Part shown: positions 1 to 8,210 of the stretch, one piece after another
How positions within the stretch are numbered: position 1 is the first letter of the stretch
Layout: every line of letters begins with the position of its first letter
Source: Paenibacillus pedocola
GTDB lineage: Bacteria; Bacillota; Bacilli; Paenibacillales; Paenibacillaceae
NCBI RefSeq assembly: GCF_031599675.1
Contig: NZ_CP134223.1
Span: 2,790,001 to 2,854,000, forward strand
DNA length: 64,000 nt
Reading direction: 5' to 3'
Made by a program: the position numbers and the translations under genes
Notes under the pieces: model-generated
Told to the model about the DNA's origin: nothing
What the model saw: the letters and a program-made list of their open reading frames with translations, nothing else
Database searches by the model: none

Positions 1-42
1 GAAAAAGGGGCAATCGTCTGTAATGTCCGTGGTACTACATGA
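1..42 (+). CDS. C-terminal end of an unidentified upstream gene (partial)
   Basis: Frame 1 is open from the window edge and stops at a TGA ending at base 42, leaving 13 residues (EKGAIVCNVRGTT). Frame 2 is also open and stops at bases 68-70, just inside ptsI, so even the frame is uncertain. In most Bacillota ptsH (HPr) precedes ptsI, but neither tail looks like an HPr C-terminus to me. I cannot name the gene. Confidence 0.3.
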   Translation, partial: EKGAIVCNVRGTT

Positions 43-66
43 GAGTAATGTTGGAGGGATCGAAGC

Positions 67-1824
67 ATGATACAGGGCATAGGCGCTGCAGCAGGTGTAG
101 CCATCGGGAAGGCCTTTGTCTTGCCGAACTGGGAATGGAGCCTGCCGGATACGCAAGTGAATCCCGTGGATCTGGCCAAGGAGTTTGAACGGTTATATGA
201 AGGCATCCGTACCTCTAAAGATGAAATAGAATTTATTAAAAAAGAATTCCGGGAGGTCGTAGGTCCGGAAGAATCGAGTATCTTCGACGCTCATCTGGCT
301 ATCCTGGATGATCCGGTATTCATGAGTGAAATCCGCGGTATTATTGAACGTCAATATAAAGCGGCTGAGGTAGCTGTTAAGGAAGCAATCGATCACTTTG
401 TTGCGATGTTCGATCTGCTCGACGATGAGTACATGAAGGAGCGGGCCGTTGATATTAAGGATGTCGGAAACCGCCTGCTGAAGCATCTGCTGGGAGCGCC
501 AGAGGTGACGCTGCCGTCAGATACACAGCCGTATATTCTGGTGGCAAAAGAGCTTTCGCCCTCCCAGCTGGCTCACTTGAATCCGGTTTATGTGCTCGGC
601 ATTGTTACGATGATGGGCGGCAAAACCTCCCATTCCTCGATTATGGCCCGGGCGCTGGGCATTCCGCTGGTTGCGGGCCTGGAGAACAAGCTGACGAACC
701 CGATCCAGACCGGAGATATGCTGGTGATGGATGGTGAGACCGGGACGGTGCAGATTCATCCGGATGAATCCACGGTACAAGCCTACGCCGCAAGACGCGA
801 TAAGCAGCAGAAGAAAAAAGAACAGCTCGAGCTGCTCGCGACGGTGGAAGCCGTCACCAAAGATGGTGCGTCTCTGCATCTCGCCGGCAATATCAGCTCA
901 GTCAAGGAGCTGGATATGGCGCTGAAGTATGGAGCCGAAGGCGTAGGGCTGTTCCGTACAGAGTTTTTGTATATGGACCGCCACTCGTTCCCGACGGAAG
1001 AAGAACAATTTGAAGTCTATAAGCTGGTTGCTGAGAAGGTGGGCAGCAACAGCGTAGTGATACGTACCCTGGATATCGGGGGGGACAAGCATCTGGATTA
1101 TTTCCAGCTGCCGGAAGAGCAGAACCCGTTCCTTGGCTACCGCGCAATTCGCATCAGTCTGGACCGTAAGGATATGTTCAAAACGCAGCTGACTGCGATT
1201 TTGCGGGCAAGCCATTATGGAAATGTCAAACTGATGTTCCCGATGATTTCTTCGGTAGAAGAAGTTCAGGCGGCCAAAGCCATACTGAATGAAGTGAAGG
1301 ACGAGCTGGATAAGCAGGGAATTCCCTATAACCGTAAAATACCCGTCGGCATCATGATTGAGGTTCCGGCTGCTGTTATGATTGCGGAGCTGCTGGCGGA
1401 GGAAGTTGACTTTTTCAGCATTGGCACGAACGATCTGGTGCAATATGTACTGGCGGTTGACCGGATGAATGAGCAGATTGCCCATATGTACCACCCGTAT
1501 CATCCGGCCGTACTGCGCATGATCCGGATGACTGTGCAGGCTGCACGGGATGTTGGCATCGACGTTAGCGTATGCGGCGAGATGGCTGCTGATGAGCGCT
1601 CGCTTCCGCTCTGGCTGGAGCTGGGCATCCGCACTCTCAGTATGTCACCGCAGGCGTTGCTGCGGGTGAAGCACCGCACACTTAATACATTAGCCGCTGA
1701 AGCTAAAGAGACAGCCAAGGCTTGTTTCCGTCACCGGACAAGTCTGCAGACGGAAGAGCTGCTAAGCGCATTCGCCGTACGAAGCGGAGCTGCTGCCGAA
1801 GCATCGAAAGAGAAGACCTTGTAA
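67..1824 (+). CDS. ptsI: PTS enzyme I (phosphoenolpyruvate-protein phosphotransferase)
   Basis: This is the first general component of the sugar phosphotransferase system. It takes phosphate from PEP on a histidine and passes it to HPr in the cytoplasm. The 585 residues compare with about 570-575 in the family. Visible motifs are the phospho-histidine segment GGKTSHSSIMARALG near residue 185, the PEP-binding TIM-barrel with GVGLFRTEFLYMDR near residue 300, and the C-terminal signature with the conserved cysteine, VCGEMA, near residue 505. The ATG at 67 follows TTGGAGGG by eight bases. The residues after about 570 are an alanine- and glutamate-rich extension. No ptsH is visible in the 66 bases upstream, although the general order would predict it. 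A strong hairpin terminator follows. Confidence 0.97.
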   Translation: MIQGIGAAAGVAIGKAFVLPNWEWSLPDTQVNPVDLAKEFERLYEGIRTSKDEIEFIKKEFREVVGPEESSIFDAHLAILDDPVFMSEIRGIIERQYKAAEVAVKEAIDHFVAMFDLLDDEYMKERAVDIKDVGNRLLKHLLGAPEVTLPSDTQPYILVAKELSPSQLAHLNPVYVLGIVTMMGGKTSHSSIMARALGIPLVAGLENKLTNPIQTGDMLVMDGETGTVQIHPDESTVQAYAARRDKQQKKKEQLELLATVEAVTKDGASLHLAGNISSVKELDMALKYGAEGVGLFRTEFLYMDRHSFPTEEEQFEVYKLVAEKVGSNSVVIRTLDIGGDKHLDYFQLPEEQNPFLGYRAIRISLDRKDMFKTQLTAILRASHYGNVKLMFPMISSVEEVQAAKAILNEVKDELDKQGIPYNRKIPVGIMIEVPAAVMIAELLAEEVDFFSIGTNDLVQYVLAVDRMNEQIAHMYHPYHPAVLRMIRMTVQAARDVGIDVSVCGEMAADERSLPLWLELGIRTLSMSPQALLRVKHRTLNTLAAEAKETAKACFRHRTSLQTEELLSAFAVRSGAAAEASKEKTL

Positions 1825-1862
1825 TGATCAGGCAGCCAAAGTATATTCGATGAAATGAAGGT

Positions 1863-1885
1863 CCGGCGGATACGCCGGGCTTTTT
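1863..1885 (+). terminator. Rho-independent terminator after ptsI
   Basis: A perfect stem CCGGCG-GATA-CGCCGG (1863-1878) is followed by GCTTTTTGCG. It separates ptsI from the sigma factor operon. Confidence 0.8.
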
Positions 1886-2016
1886 GCGTTACTGCTCCAA
1901 GAATGCCGTTAGCAAAAAAAGTAAAACCGTTTTCGCCTTAAGGGAGTCAGTATAGATAGAAGTACATAAGGGGCGCTTTTTGAGGCTGTTATTAAGGGAG
2001 GGAGAGAAAACGGAGC

Positions 2017-2550
2017 ATGGAAAACCTGATGGAAGGCGAACGGATTAAGTATGGTGAAGAAAGCGGCCAGGCTTTTATCGGACTCGTCTCGGCGCAGAAA
2101 AGAATACTTTACGGAATCGCATACAGCTACTTCCGGAGTGAAGCGGATTCGCTCGAAATGCTGCAGGAAGCTACGTACCGGGCTTGGATGAAACGTAAAA
2201 GTCTCAAAGATCCGGAACGGTTTGCACCCTGGATCACGCGAATACTGATCAACTGCTGCAAGGATGAGTTGAAGCGTAGAAAGCGGCTGGCTTCCGTAAA
2301 ACCTGTCCATAACGGCAGTGATGGAGTGATGGAAATGACCAGTGACCGCAAGCTGGACATGGAGCAGGCGCTTGACAGCGTGAAAATGAAATACCGCCAG
2401 GTGCTGGTGCTGAAATATTACCGTGATATGACCCTGACAGAGATTGCGGAAGTGCTCGGCAAGCCCGAAGGGACGGTAAAGACCTGGCTGAATAAAGGGT
2501 TAAAGCAGCTGCGTGACAAAATGAAAGGGGGGCTTACCAATGGCCGGTAA
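2017..2550 (+). CDS. ECF-type RNA polymerase sigma factor
   Basis: A 177-residue group IV (ECF) sigma-70 factor. Region 2 runs over about residues 20-85 (AYSYFRSEADSLEMLQEA, then the FAPWITRILINCCKDELKRR segment) and region 4 over about 115-170 (YRQVLVLKYYRDMTLTEIA and EGTVKTWLNKGLKQLR, the helix-turn-helix for the -35 element). Sigma factors of this class redirect polymerase to a small stress regulon and are held inactive by a membrane anti-sigma factor. The next gene overlaps by 11 bases and encodes such a protein, so the two form one operon. A GGGAGGGAG run lies about 14 bases before the ATG and GGAGC sits directly before it. The exact ECF subgroup cannot be assigned from sequence reading alone. 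Confidence 0.93.
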   Translation: MENLMEGERIKYGEESGQAFIGLVSAQKRILYGIAYSYFRSEADSLEMLQEATYRAWMKRKSLKDPERFAPWITRILINCCKDELKRRKRLASVKPVHNGSDGVMEMTSDRKLDMEQALDSVKMKYRQVLVLKYYRDMTLTEIAEVLGKPEGTVKTWLNKGLKQLRDKMKGGLTNGR

Positions 2551-3961
2551 TGAGGAAAGGCTGCTGAAGGATTATTTTGAGGGATTATCCAGGCAGGTGG
2601 AGGATGTGTCGGAAATCAAATTACAGGCGGCAATACGCAGCGGGATGTCAGAACCTGTTCGTTACCGTATTTCTGCAGTCAAAAAGCGGGTTGCAATAAG
2701 TATTGCGGTAGTCATAGCGGCTGCTCTGCTATTCACATTCCCTAGGTTCGCTCAGCAGGTGAGGCCTCACAGTGCCCAGACTCCGCCGGAAATGGTCCAG
2801 AGAACAGGGGAGTTCGACGAATACCGTGTAGCGGCAGGCATTAATCCTGCTGGATACGATAACACTACCGTATTTTCGGCGATCGAAGCAGGTTTGATAC
2901 AGCGCGTCAGCGGTGCTACAGCCCGGCAGAATGGATTTGTGCTGACGGTAGACGGAATTGCTGCAGACCGTATGGGGATTATTATCTTGTACTCCCTGCA
3001 GAATAATACAAAACAGAGAGCCCGCGTGAATTTTCTGCAGCTAACAGGAACTGGAGATAAGCCGGTGAACAATCTGCCTGGATCGGGCTGGAATGCCAAA
3101 GATGTGCCGACCGGCACTACGCGCGGATATGAAGTATTGCAGTGGGGTGAGGAGTTCAGATCGCTACCGGACCAGATTACGTTCGACGTAAAGCTTGGGG
3201 AGTATAAGCTTGCGGATTTCGGAGATACGCTGGCGCAGCTGTCAGTGCCAATCCTGCTGGATAAGGAGCAGATGGCCAAAACAGGAGAAGTTAGGAATAT
3301 AGACCAAACTCTAACTATAGCGGGACAGGATATACAGATTGAGGATGTTTACCTTTCAACCACAGGTGTTTATTTGGATTATGTCTACGAACCGCAGAAC
3401 ACCAAGCAAATCTTTTCATTGCTTAATCCGCAGCTTTTAATGGGCAATAGTGGTGATTTTACGAATCTGGCTTTGCTTCGCACACTGGAAGTTGAAGGGA
3501 GTAATCGTTTGGTATTTGCGAACGATAGCCGTTACAGCCAGCCGCTTAAGCTGCAGATCGGCGGAATTCTGGCGCTGGATAAGGATGCAACGGAACTGAT
3601 TATTGATACGGAGAAGCAGGAAATTATTAAGGCACCCGACAATCATTTGAAAATGTCACTTTACAGCACTGAAAAGGGTTCTACAATGATTCTGGAATAT
3701 TTCAGGGCGTCAGCAAAGCAGAGATTATACAATACCCTGATGATTGACAGTGAGTTTACGGATGCAGATGGTAAGATTCATTCAGCCAATCAGTTTGATA
3801 TCAGCATTCCACAGCACCAGGTGTCGGAGGAGAAAAAGTTAATCCCACTGCTGCATTATCTGGGTCTCGGTAGCAATAAATATTCCCAGCCTCTGACGTT
3901 CACCATAACAGGCTATCCTAATCCGATACAGGAGGCACTATCTGTCCCTATCCGCGAATAG
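2540..3961 (+). CDS. Membrane anti-sigma factor, DUF4179 type
   Basis: A 473-residue protein with a short cytoplasmic N-terminus of about 50 residues, one transmembrane segment at about 51-67 (VAISIAVVIAAALLFTF) and a large extracytoplasmic part of about 400 residues. This layout, and its position overlapping the sigma gene by 11 bases, fit the DUF4179 anti-sigma proteins. The N-terminus would hold the sigma factor at the membrane and the outer domain would sense the signal. The outer region reads as beta-rich immunoglobulin-like segments. I see no zinc-binding HxxxCxxC anti-sigma motif, so it is not a ZAS protein. The signal is unknown. The start overlaps the sigma stop, suggesting translational coupling. 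Confidence 0.85.
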   Translation: MAGNEERLLKDYFEGLSRQVEDVSEIKLQAAIRSGMSEPVRYRISAVKKRVAISIAVVIAAALLFTFPRFAQQVRPHSAQTPPEMVQRTGEFDEYRVAAGINPAGYDNTTVFSAIEAGLIQRVSGATARQNGFVLTVDGIAADRMGIIILYSLQNNTKQRARVNFLQLTGTGDKPVNNLPGSGWNAKDVPTGTTRGYEVLQWGEEFRSLPDQITFDVKLGEYKLADFGDTLAQLSVPILLDKEQMAKTGEVRNIDQTLTIAGQDIQIEDVYLSTTGVYLDYVYEPQNTKQIFSLLNPQLLMGNSGDFTNLALLRTLEVEGSNRLVFANDSRYSQPLKLQIGGILALDKDATELIIDTEKQEIIKAPDNHLKMSLYSTEKGSTMILEYFRASAKQRLYNTLMIDSEFTDADGKIHSANQFDISIPQHQVSEEKKLIPLLHYLGLGSNKYSQPLTFTITGYPNPIQEALSVPIRE

Positions 3962-3975
3962 CAGCCATAAAGCAC

Positions 3976-4018
3976 AAACAGCCCTGCACCTCAGCAAGCA
4001 GTAGAGGCAGGGCTGTTT
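3976..4018. terminator. Bidirectional terminator between convergent genes
   Basis: A twelve-base perfect stem pairs AAACAGCCCTGC (3976-3987) with GCAGGGCTGTTT (4007-4018). A-rich and T-rich flanks let it work for the anti-sigma gene and for the minus-strand PfpI gene. Confidence 0.85.
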
Positions 4019-4046
4019 ATCCTTGTTGAAGATATTTAATTACGGC

Positions 4047-4577
4047 CTATTCCCCGGCCAGCGCATCACAGAACGCCTTACCGTAAGGCGGGAGATCCGG
4101 CGGACGACGTGCAGAAATAATATGTCCATCCGTCACTACAGGTTCATCCTTCCAGATAGCCCCGGCATTCTCCATGTCATCACGGATGCCAGGGGTAGAT
4201 GTGACGGTAACGCCATTCAGAATCTTGGCCGATATCAATACCCAGCCGGCGTGGCAAATTTGGCCGATCGGCTTCTTAGCTGTGTTAAAATCCTGCACCA
4301 GCTTCAGTACGGCACTGTAACGGCGGATTTTATCCGGTGCCCAGCCACCAGGCACTAGAATTCCATCATAATCGTCCGCATTCAGCTCATCCCAGGAATA
4401 TTCGGCTGTAGCGGGTACGCCGTATTTACCGGTATAAGTTTTGCCTTTCTCAAGGCCTGCCAGATGAACCTCGGCGCCTTCCTCCCTCACACGGTACACG
4501 GGATACCAGAGCTCCAAATCTTCAAACTCCTCATCGACAAGCGCGATAACCTTTTTACCGGATAGTCTCATGATCAT
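4047..4577 (-). CDS. DJ-1/PfpI family protein (intracellular protease/deglycase-like)
   Basis: A 176-residue single-domain protein of the DJ-1/PfpI superfamily. The nucleophile-elbow cysteine lies in QICHAGW. The supporting acidic residues sit in DEEFEDLEL near the N-terminus, and GVPATAEYSWDELNADDYDGILVPGG is typical of the PfpI/YhbO/YfkM branch (quoted in two parts around residue 60: GVPATAEYSWDEL and DDYDGILVPGG). Family members have been described as general stress proteins, proteases or deglycases; the substrate here is unknown. Three in-frame starts exist. I chose the ATG at 4577 because GGGAG lies five to six bases upstream; an ATG two codons later is the alternative. Confidence 0.85.
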   Translation of the reverse strand: MIMRLSGKKVIALVDEEFEDLELWYPVYRVREEGAEVHLAGLEKGKTYTGKYGVPATAEYSWDELNADDYDGILVPGGWAPDKIRRYSAVLKLVQDFNTAKKPIGQICHAGWVLISAKILNGVTVTSTPGIRDDMENAGAIWKDEPVVTDGHIISARRPPDLPPYGKAFCDALAGE

Positions 4578-4728
4578 TGCAGCTCCCTTCACGTCATCAT
4601 ATCCTGTTTATTCTATCAAATTTGAAATATGAAGTCATCTTTGAACATGTAAACCTTTGCTTTATTACCAAATAAATCATTTTATGCAAATGAGAAGGGA
4701 TTTAAGGCGAAGAGGGCGAATATAGCAA

Positions 4729-5232
4729 TTGAAAAGGCGGACTCACGTGTTTTTCAATATTGAGCCTGAGGTGTGGGAGATGTTAAAAGATAATCTGGTT
4801 AAAAAGTCATGCGGCTGCGGCGGAATCATGACCCTACATATGCATACGCTGATTTACAGCGCAAAGATCAAAATCACTCATGTTCCGGTCTATACATGCG
4901 GCGTCTGCGCCCGCTATGAACCCTTACCCTTCATTAAAAAGGAACTGGGCAAGCTGATTGGAGAATTAGGAGAGACTCCACCCAGACGCCATCTTTCCTT
5001 CGCAGACCGGAATGAATGGGCGAGTGTACTTAAGGATGCTTTTACTTCCGGCATATTTCCCGGTGGAATGACTGAGCTTGAAGAAACCATTTATAAGTCG
5101 ATTCAGGGACGGATCGATGTCCTTTTGGACGTATACCGGCTGTCGGCGGAGCTTGGTGACCATCAATGGATGGAAGAAACTGGTTCCAGACTGTCACAAT
5201 TGACACTTCAATCGGCAGAAAGTGCGAAATGA
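4729..5232 (+). CDS. Uncharacterised protein with a four-cysteine zinc-ribbon-like N-terminus
   Basis: I do not recognise this 167-residue protein. Cysteines at 28, 30, 57 and 60 form CGC...CGVC. The spacing, with a beta-like segment leading into VPVYTCGVC, resembles YgiT-type zinc fingers (known family trait: paired cysteine knuckles joined by a beta segment). The C-terminal 100 residues look helical and acidic. The start is a TTG with GAGGGCG about ten bases upstream, and no in-frame ATG precedes the cysteines. It stands alone between a divergent PfpI gene and ccpA. A regulatory or metal-binding role is possible but not shown. Confidence 0.6.
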   Translation: MKRRTHVFFNIEPEVWEMLKDNLVKKSCGCGGIMTLHMHTLIYSAKIKITHVPVYTCGVCARYEPLPFIKKELGKLIGELGETPPRRHLSFADRNEWASVLKDAFTSGIFPGGMTELEETIYKSIQGRIDVLLDVYRLSAELGDHQWMEETGSRLSQLTLQSAESAK

Positions 5233-5500
5233 AATGTTTTTTCTGCAAAATCAATGAAAATTTTTCACGAATGTTGGATTTTTCACGGACTTTTTGATAC
5301 GATAGAAGCAGGTTCAGATTATCGCTGATTCCGGCAGAACCCCTAGCTGATGTCTCCAGCATTTTTCGTTAAATTATAGCAAAGGGAATCAACGCCGCAC
5401 CGATAGCCTACTGGAAATCAGTGGAGGGCTTTATTGAGGGAATTGGAGATAGAACCGCGCCAGGATAAGCTTTTTGCTCCTTTGAAAGAATTTTGAAAGG
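5233..5500. other. Intergenic region upstream of the ccpA promoter
   Basis: About 270 AT-rich bases with no convincing coding frame. No clear terminator was found for the preceding gene, and I see no riboswitch or tRNA here. Confidence 0.5.
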
Positions 5501-5546
5501 AAAATGAAGCGTTATCATTGCACAATTGTACAAAGTGTCGTATCAT
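5501..5546 (+). promoter_or_regulatory. ccpA promoter with an adjoining cre-like sequence
   Basis: TTGCAC (5518-5523), a 17-base spacer and TATCAT (5541-5546) form a good sigma-A promoter. Immediately upstream, TGAAGCGTTATCA (5505-5517) is one base short of the classical cre sequence TGAAAGCGTTATCA. It could mark autoregulation by CcpA, or be a decayed site. Confidence 0.6.
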
Positions 5547-5563
5547 AATTTTAATTAGTCGAA

Positions 5564-5578
5564 CGATAAAATTTATCG
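5564..5578. repeat. Perfect short inverted repeat in the ccpA leader
   Basis: CGATAAA-A-TTTATCG, seven-base arms around one base, lies just before the ccpA ribosome binding site. The odd-length symmetry suits a protein operator better than an RNA hairpin. The binding partner is unknown. Confidence 0.5.
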
Positions 5579-5594
5579 CAATGGAGAGAGTAAT

Positions 5595-6605
5595 TTGACG
5601 GTAACCATTTACGATGTAGCTCGCGAAGCAGGCGTATCTATGGCAACGGTATCACGGGTTGTGAATAATAACCCTAACGTGAAGCCGCAGACCCGGAAGA
5701 AAGTATTTGAAGCAATTGAACGTTTGGGCTATCGTCCAAATGCTGTGGCGAGAGGTCTCGCCAGCAAGAAAACGACAACCGTAGGGGTTGTCATTCCTGA
5801 TATCTCCAACTCGATTTTTGCAGAAATTGCACGCGGGATTGAAGATATTGCCAATATGTATCATTACAATATTATTTTGTGTAATGCCGATAAACGCAAA
5901 GAGAAGGAAATTCGTGTAATTAACACACTTCTGGAGAAACAAGTGGACGGGCTGCTCTTCATGGGCGGAACGGTAACTGAGGAACATATCCAGGCTTTCC
6001 AGACCTCTGCAGTTCCGATCGTGCTTTGCGCAACGCGTGACGAGAAGGGGACTTACCCGTCGGTTGATATCGACCATGAGAATGCGGCTTTTGATGCTGT
6101 GAACACGCTAATCCGCCACGGACACCGTGAGATTGCGATGATCAGCGGAACGCTGCAGGATCCTGCAAACGGCTATGCCCGGTTCCAAGGCTACAAGAAA
6201 GCACTTGAAGCGGCAGGAATCGAGTATCAGGAAGACCTGGTGCGTATCGGTAACTATCGTTACGAATCCGGTGTCGAAGCGATGAAGTATTTCCTTGGCC
6301 TCAAGAAGAAGCCGACAGCTGTTTTCGCCGCAACGGATGAAATGGCTATTGGCGCAATTCACAGTATTCAGGATGAAGGTCTTAAAGTTCCGGATGATTT
6401 CTCAATCATCAGTGTAGACAACATCCGTATGGCTTCGATGGTTCGTCCGCTGTTGACTACGGTAGCACAACCTATGTACGACTTGGGTGCGGTAGCGATG
6501 CGGCTTTTAACGAAGCTGATGAAGAAGGAGACGGTTGAGAATCCACGGGTTATTCTGCCGCATGAGACCATTCTCCGTTTGTCTGTCAATCATGTAAACA
6601 AATAA
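5595..6605 (+). CDS. ccpA: Catabolite control protein A (LacI family)
   Basis: CcpA is the global carbon catabolite regulator of Bacillota. It binds cre sites when complexed with HPr phosphorylated on Ser46. The 336 residues begin with the LacI-type helix-turn-helix [20 protein letters not shown] and the hinge [12 protein letters not shown], followed by a periplasmic-binding-like core ([19 protein letters not shown] at about 60-80, [11 protein letters not shown] near 245, [17 protein letters not shown] near 278). The start is a TTG with ATGGAGAGAG upstream; the next in-frame start would remove the helix-turn-helix. The genes downstream, acuA and acsA, are CcpA targets in B. subtilis, and a cre-like site lies between them here. 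Confidence 0.97.
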   Translation: MTVTIYDVAREAGVSMATVSRVVNNNPNVKPQTRKKVFEAIERLGYRPNAVARGLASKKTTTVGVVIPDISNSIFAEIARGIEDIANMYHYNIILCNADKRKEKEIRVINTLLEKQVDGLLFMGGTVTEEHIQAFQTSAVPIVLCATRDEKGTYPSVDIDHENAAFDAVNTLIRHGHREIAMISGTLQDPANGYARFQGYKKALEAAGIEYQEDLVRIGNYRYESGVEAMKYFLGLKKKPTAVFAATDEMAIGAIHSIQDEGLKVPDDFSIISVDNIRMASMVRPLLTTVAQPMYDLGAVAMRLLTKLMKKETVENPRVILPHETILRLSVNHVNK

Positions 6606-6621
6606 GATTATAGGTTCGTAG

Positions 6622-6645
6622 AAAGCTCCTTCGGGGGCTTTTTAT
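6622..6645 (+). terminator. Terminator after ccpA
   Basis: The stem AAAGCTCC and GGGGCTTT closes a TTCG tetraloop (6622-6641) and runs into a T tract. Confidence 0.8.
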
Positions 6646-6704
6646 GTTGAAGAAGTGAAAGTTCAGCCTCCCGCTTGGTGGAGGAATTTACGGAGGGGTA
6701 CATA

Positions 6705-7400
6705 TTGAGTGAATTAATCGGTTTAATTGGCGCGATGGATGAGGAGATTGAACTGCTGCTGAAGAGTATGGAGAACAGGCAGACCACCGTTAAAGCCGGT
6801 ATCAAATATTATTCGGGAGCCATCTTCGGCAAACCTGCTGTTCTCTGCAAGTCGGGAGTAGGCAAAGTAAATGCAGCGGTGACTACGCAAATTCTTCTCG
6901 ATACCTTTGGTGTATCCAAGGTGTTGTTTACCGGTGTGGCGGGGGCTGTTCATCCTGGCCTTAATATTGGAGATATCGTAATCTCCTCCCATTGTATCCA
7001 GCATGATATGGATGTAACAGCCCTAGGTTATCCCAAAGGGGTAATCCCTTATCAGGAGGTATCAACCTTCACTGCAGATGAGGCTTTAGTCAAATTGGCA
7101 GAGCAGGCTTGCTCTGAGCTGAAGCAGCATGCCATCACCGGAATTGTGCTGTCCGGCGATCAATTTATTGCAAGCAGTACTGTGGTTGCTAATCTGCGAG
7201 AACAGCTGAACGGCGCTTGTGCCGAGATGGAAGGGGCGGCTGTTGCACAGGTCTGCACCATGAATGCTGCACCATTTGTTATTATCCGTTCCATGTCAGA
7301 TAAGGCTGACGGCTCGGCTCATGTGAATTATCAGGAGTTCACGGTATTAGCCTCCCGGCGGTCCCATGCCATTCTTGAATATATGCTAAAAGCATTATAA
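6705..7400 (+). CDS. mtnN: 5'-methylthioadenosine/S-adenosylhomocysteine nucleosidase
   Basis: This enzyme cleaves the glycosidic bond of methylthioadenosine and S-adenosylhomocysteine, feeding methionine salvage and releasing S-ribosylhomocysteine. The 231 residues show the nucleoside phosphorylase fold: IGAMDEEIELLL at the N-terminus, SGVGKVNAA, the SGDQFI segment, the EMEGAAVAQV loop with the substrate-binding Met-Glu, and IRSMSDKADG with the catalytic aspartate. I chose the TTG at 6705 because ACGGAGGGG lies seven bases before it; a TTG at 6675 has no such site. It stands alone between ccpA and acuA, with little space on either side, so it probably has its own promoter in the ccpA-mtnN gap. 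Confidence 0.93.
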   Translation: MSELIGLIGAMDEEIELLLKSMENRQTTVKAGIKYYSGAIFGKPAVLCKSGVGKVNAAVTTQILLDTFGVSKVLFTGVAGAVHPGLNIGDIVISSHCIQHDMDVTALGYPKGVIPYQEVSTFTADEALVKLAEQACSELKQHAITGIVLSGDQFIASSTVVANLREQLNGACAEMEGAAVAQVCTMNAAPFVIIRSMSDKADGSAHVNYQEFTVLASRRSHAILEYMLKAL

Positions 7401-7417
7401 CGGTACTCACCCGCTAT

Positions 7418-8050
7418 TTAGTACATAAAACGCTGCCTGAAGCGCACTCTGTCGAAGGTCTCTTGAGAAGACATCGGCACTTCATTTCCAATCCGGACCA
7501 TCAGGCAGTTGGCCGGATGCGAGCAGATTTCCGGATCATCGGTGGCATACCAGACCATATCAACAGTTTTCATGAGGTTTTCCATCATTTTCCGGTATGC
7601 CCATACATCCAGTCCGCTGCCCTTCAGGTCCCAATGCCAATAGTATTCTGTAGTGTAAACAATACAATTCTCCAGCTGCTCCCGCTCAAACGCTGTGGCA
7701 ATCAGCAGTTTGCCAAGCCCGCCTCCCCTATAAGCGTCTGCTACCTCTATAGCTCCCAATTCAATCAGGTCAGGCATGCCTCCCTGTGACCACAGCTCCA
7801 GCTCATCCGGATAATGAAAGGTTACATAGCCTATCAGCATGTTATCTGTAACTGCGGTAATAACCCTGCCCTCGGGTAGACCCGAAATTTCAATCAGTGC
7901 CTCCAGCTGTTCATGCGGCTTACGGAAGGCATCCAGATCGTTATGGATGTCCAGGCTTTGTAAATCTACAGGGGACATAGGACCGCTAATTATAATTTCT
8001 TTGTTGTGATATACGTATACATGTGAGACGGGGATCTTGCGGTGCTCCAT
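7418..8050 (-). CDS. acuA: Acetoin utilization protein AcuA, protein lysine acetyltransferase
   Basis: AcuA is a GNAT acetyltransferase that inactivates acetyl-CoA synthetase by acetylating its catalytic lysine. The 210 residues equal the B. subtilis length. Recognisable stretches are GPMSPVDLQSLDIHNDLDAF (start of domain), DLIELGAIEVADAYRGGGLG with the acetyl-CoA pyrophosphate-binding loop, TTEYYWHWDLKG and the end SHPANCLMVRIG. The ATG at 8050 has GAGAGGAG seven to eight bases upstream; an earlier in-frame start seven codons away does not. Its target acsA is divergent, 160 bases off. The acuB and acuC genes that normally follow acuA are absent; mtnN and ccpA lie there instead, so the matching AcuC deacetylase must be elsewhere or missing. 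Confidence 0.93.
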   Translation of the reverse strand: MEHRKIPVSHVYVYHNKEIIISGPMSPVDLQSLDIHNDLDAFRKPHEQLEALIEISGLPEGRVITAVTDNMLIGYVTFHYPDELELWSQGGMPDLIELGAIEVADAYRGGGLGKLLIATAFEREQLENCIVYTTEYYWHWDLKGSGLDVWAYRKMMENLMKTVDMVWYATDDPEICSHPANCLMVRIGNEVPMSSQETFDRVRFRQRFMY

Positions 8051-8084
8051 GAATGGGCTCCTCTCGAACAACTAATTTATGGAA

Positions 8085-8106
8085 TGTAACCGTTTCCTAT
8101 GTTATA
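8085..8106 (-). promoter_or_regulatory. Candidate cre site and -10 element of acuA
   Basis: On the minus strand, TATAAC (8106-8101) can serve as a -10 box for acuA, and AGGAAACGGTTACA (8098-8085) lies right after it. I count 12 of 14 matches to the cre consensus TGWAANCGNTNWCA. A CcpA site at this place would block acuA transcription in rich sugar, as in B. subtilis. Confidence 0.55.
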
Positions 8107-8210
8107 CTGATTCCGACATAAATATTTCACATTTAGTACATTGACAGTTTTCATGAACTGAGAATCTCGCCCTTAAAGCTTAATTCAATCTAGTAGGGGA
8201 GGCAAGAGTA

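Noticed and set aside
1..66. ptsH (HPr) ending just before ptsI
   Set aside because: Neither open frame at the left edge gives an HPr-like C-terminus, so the upstream gene is left unnamed.
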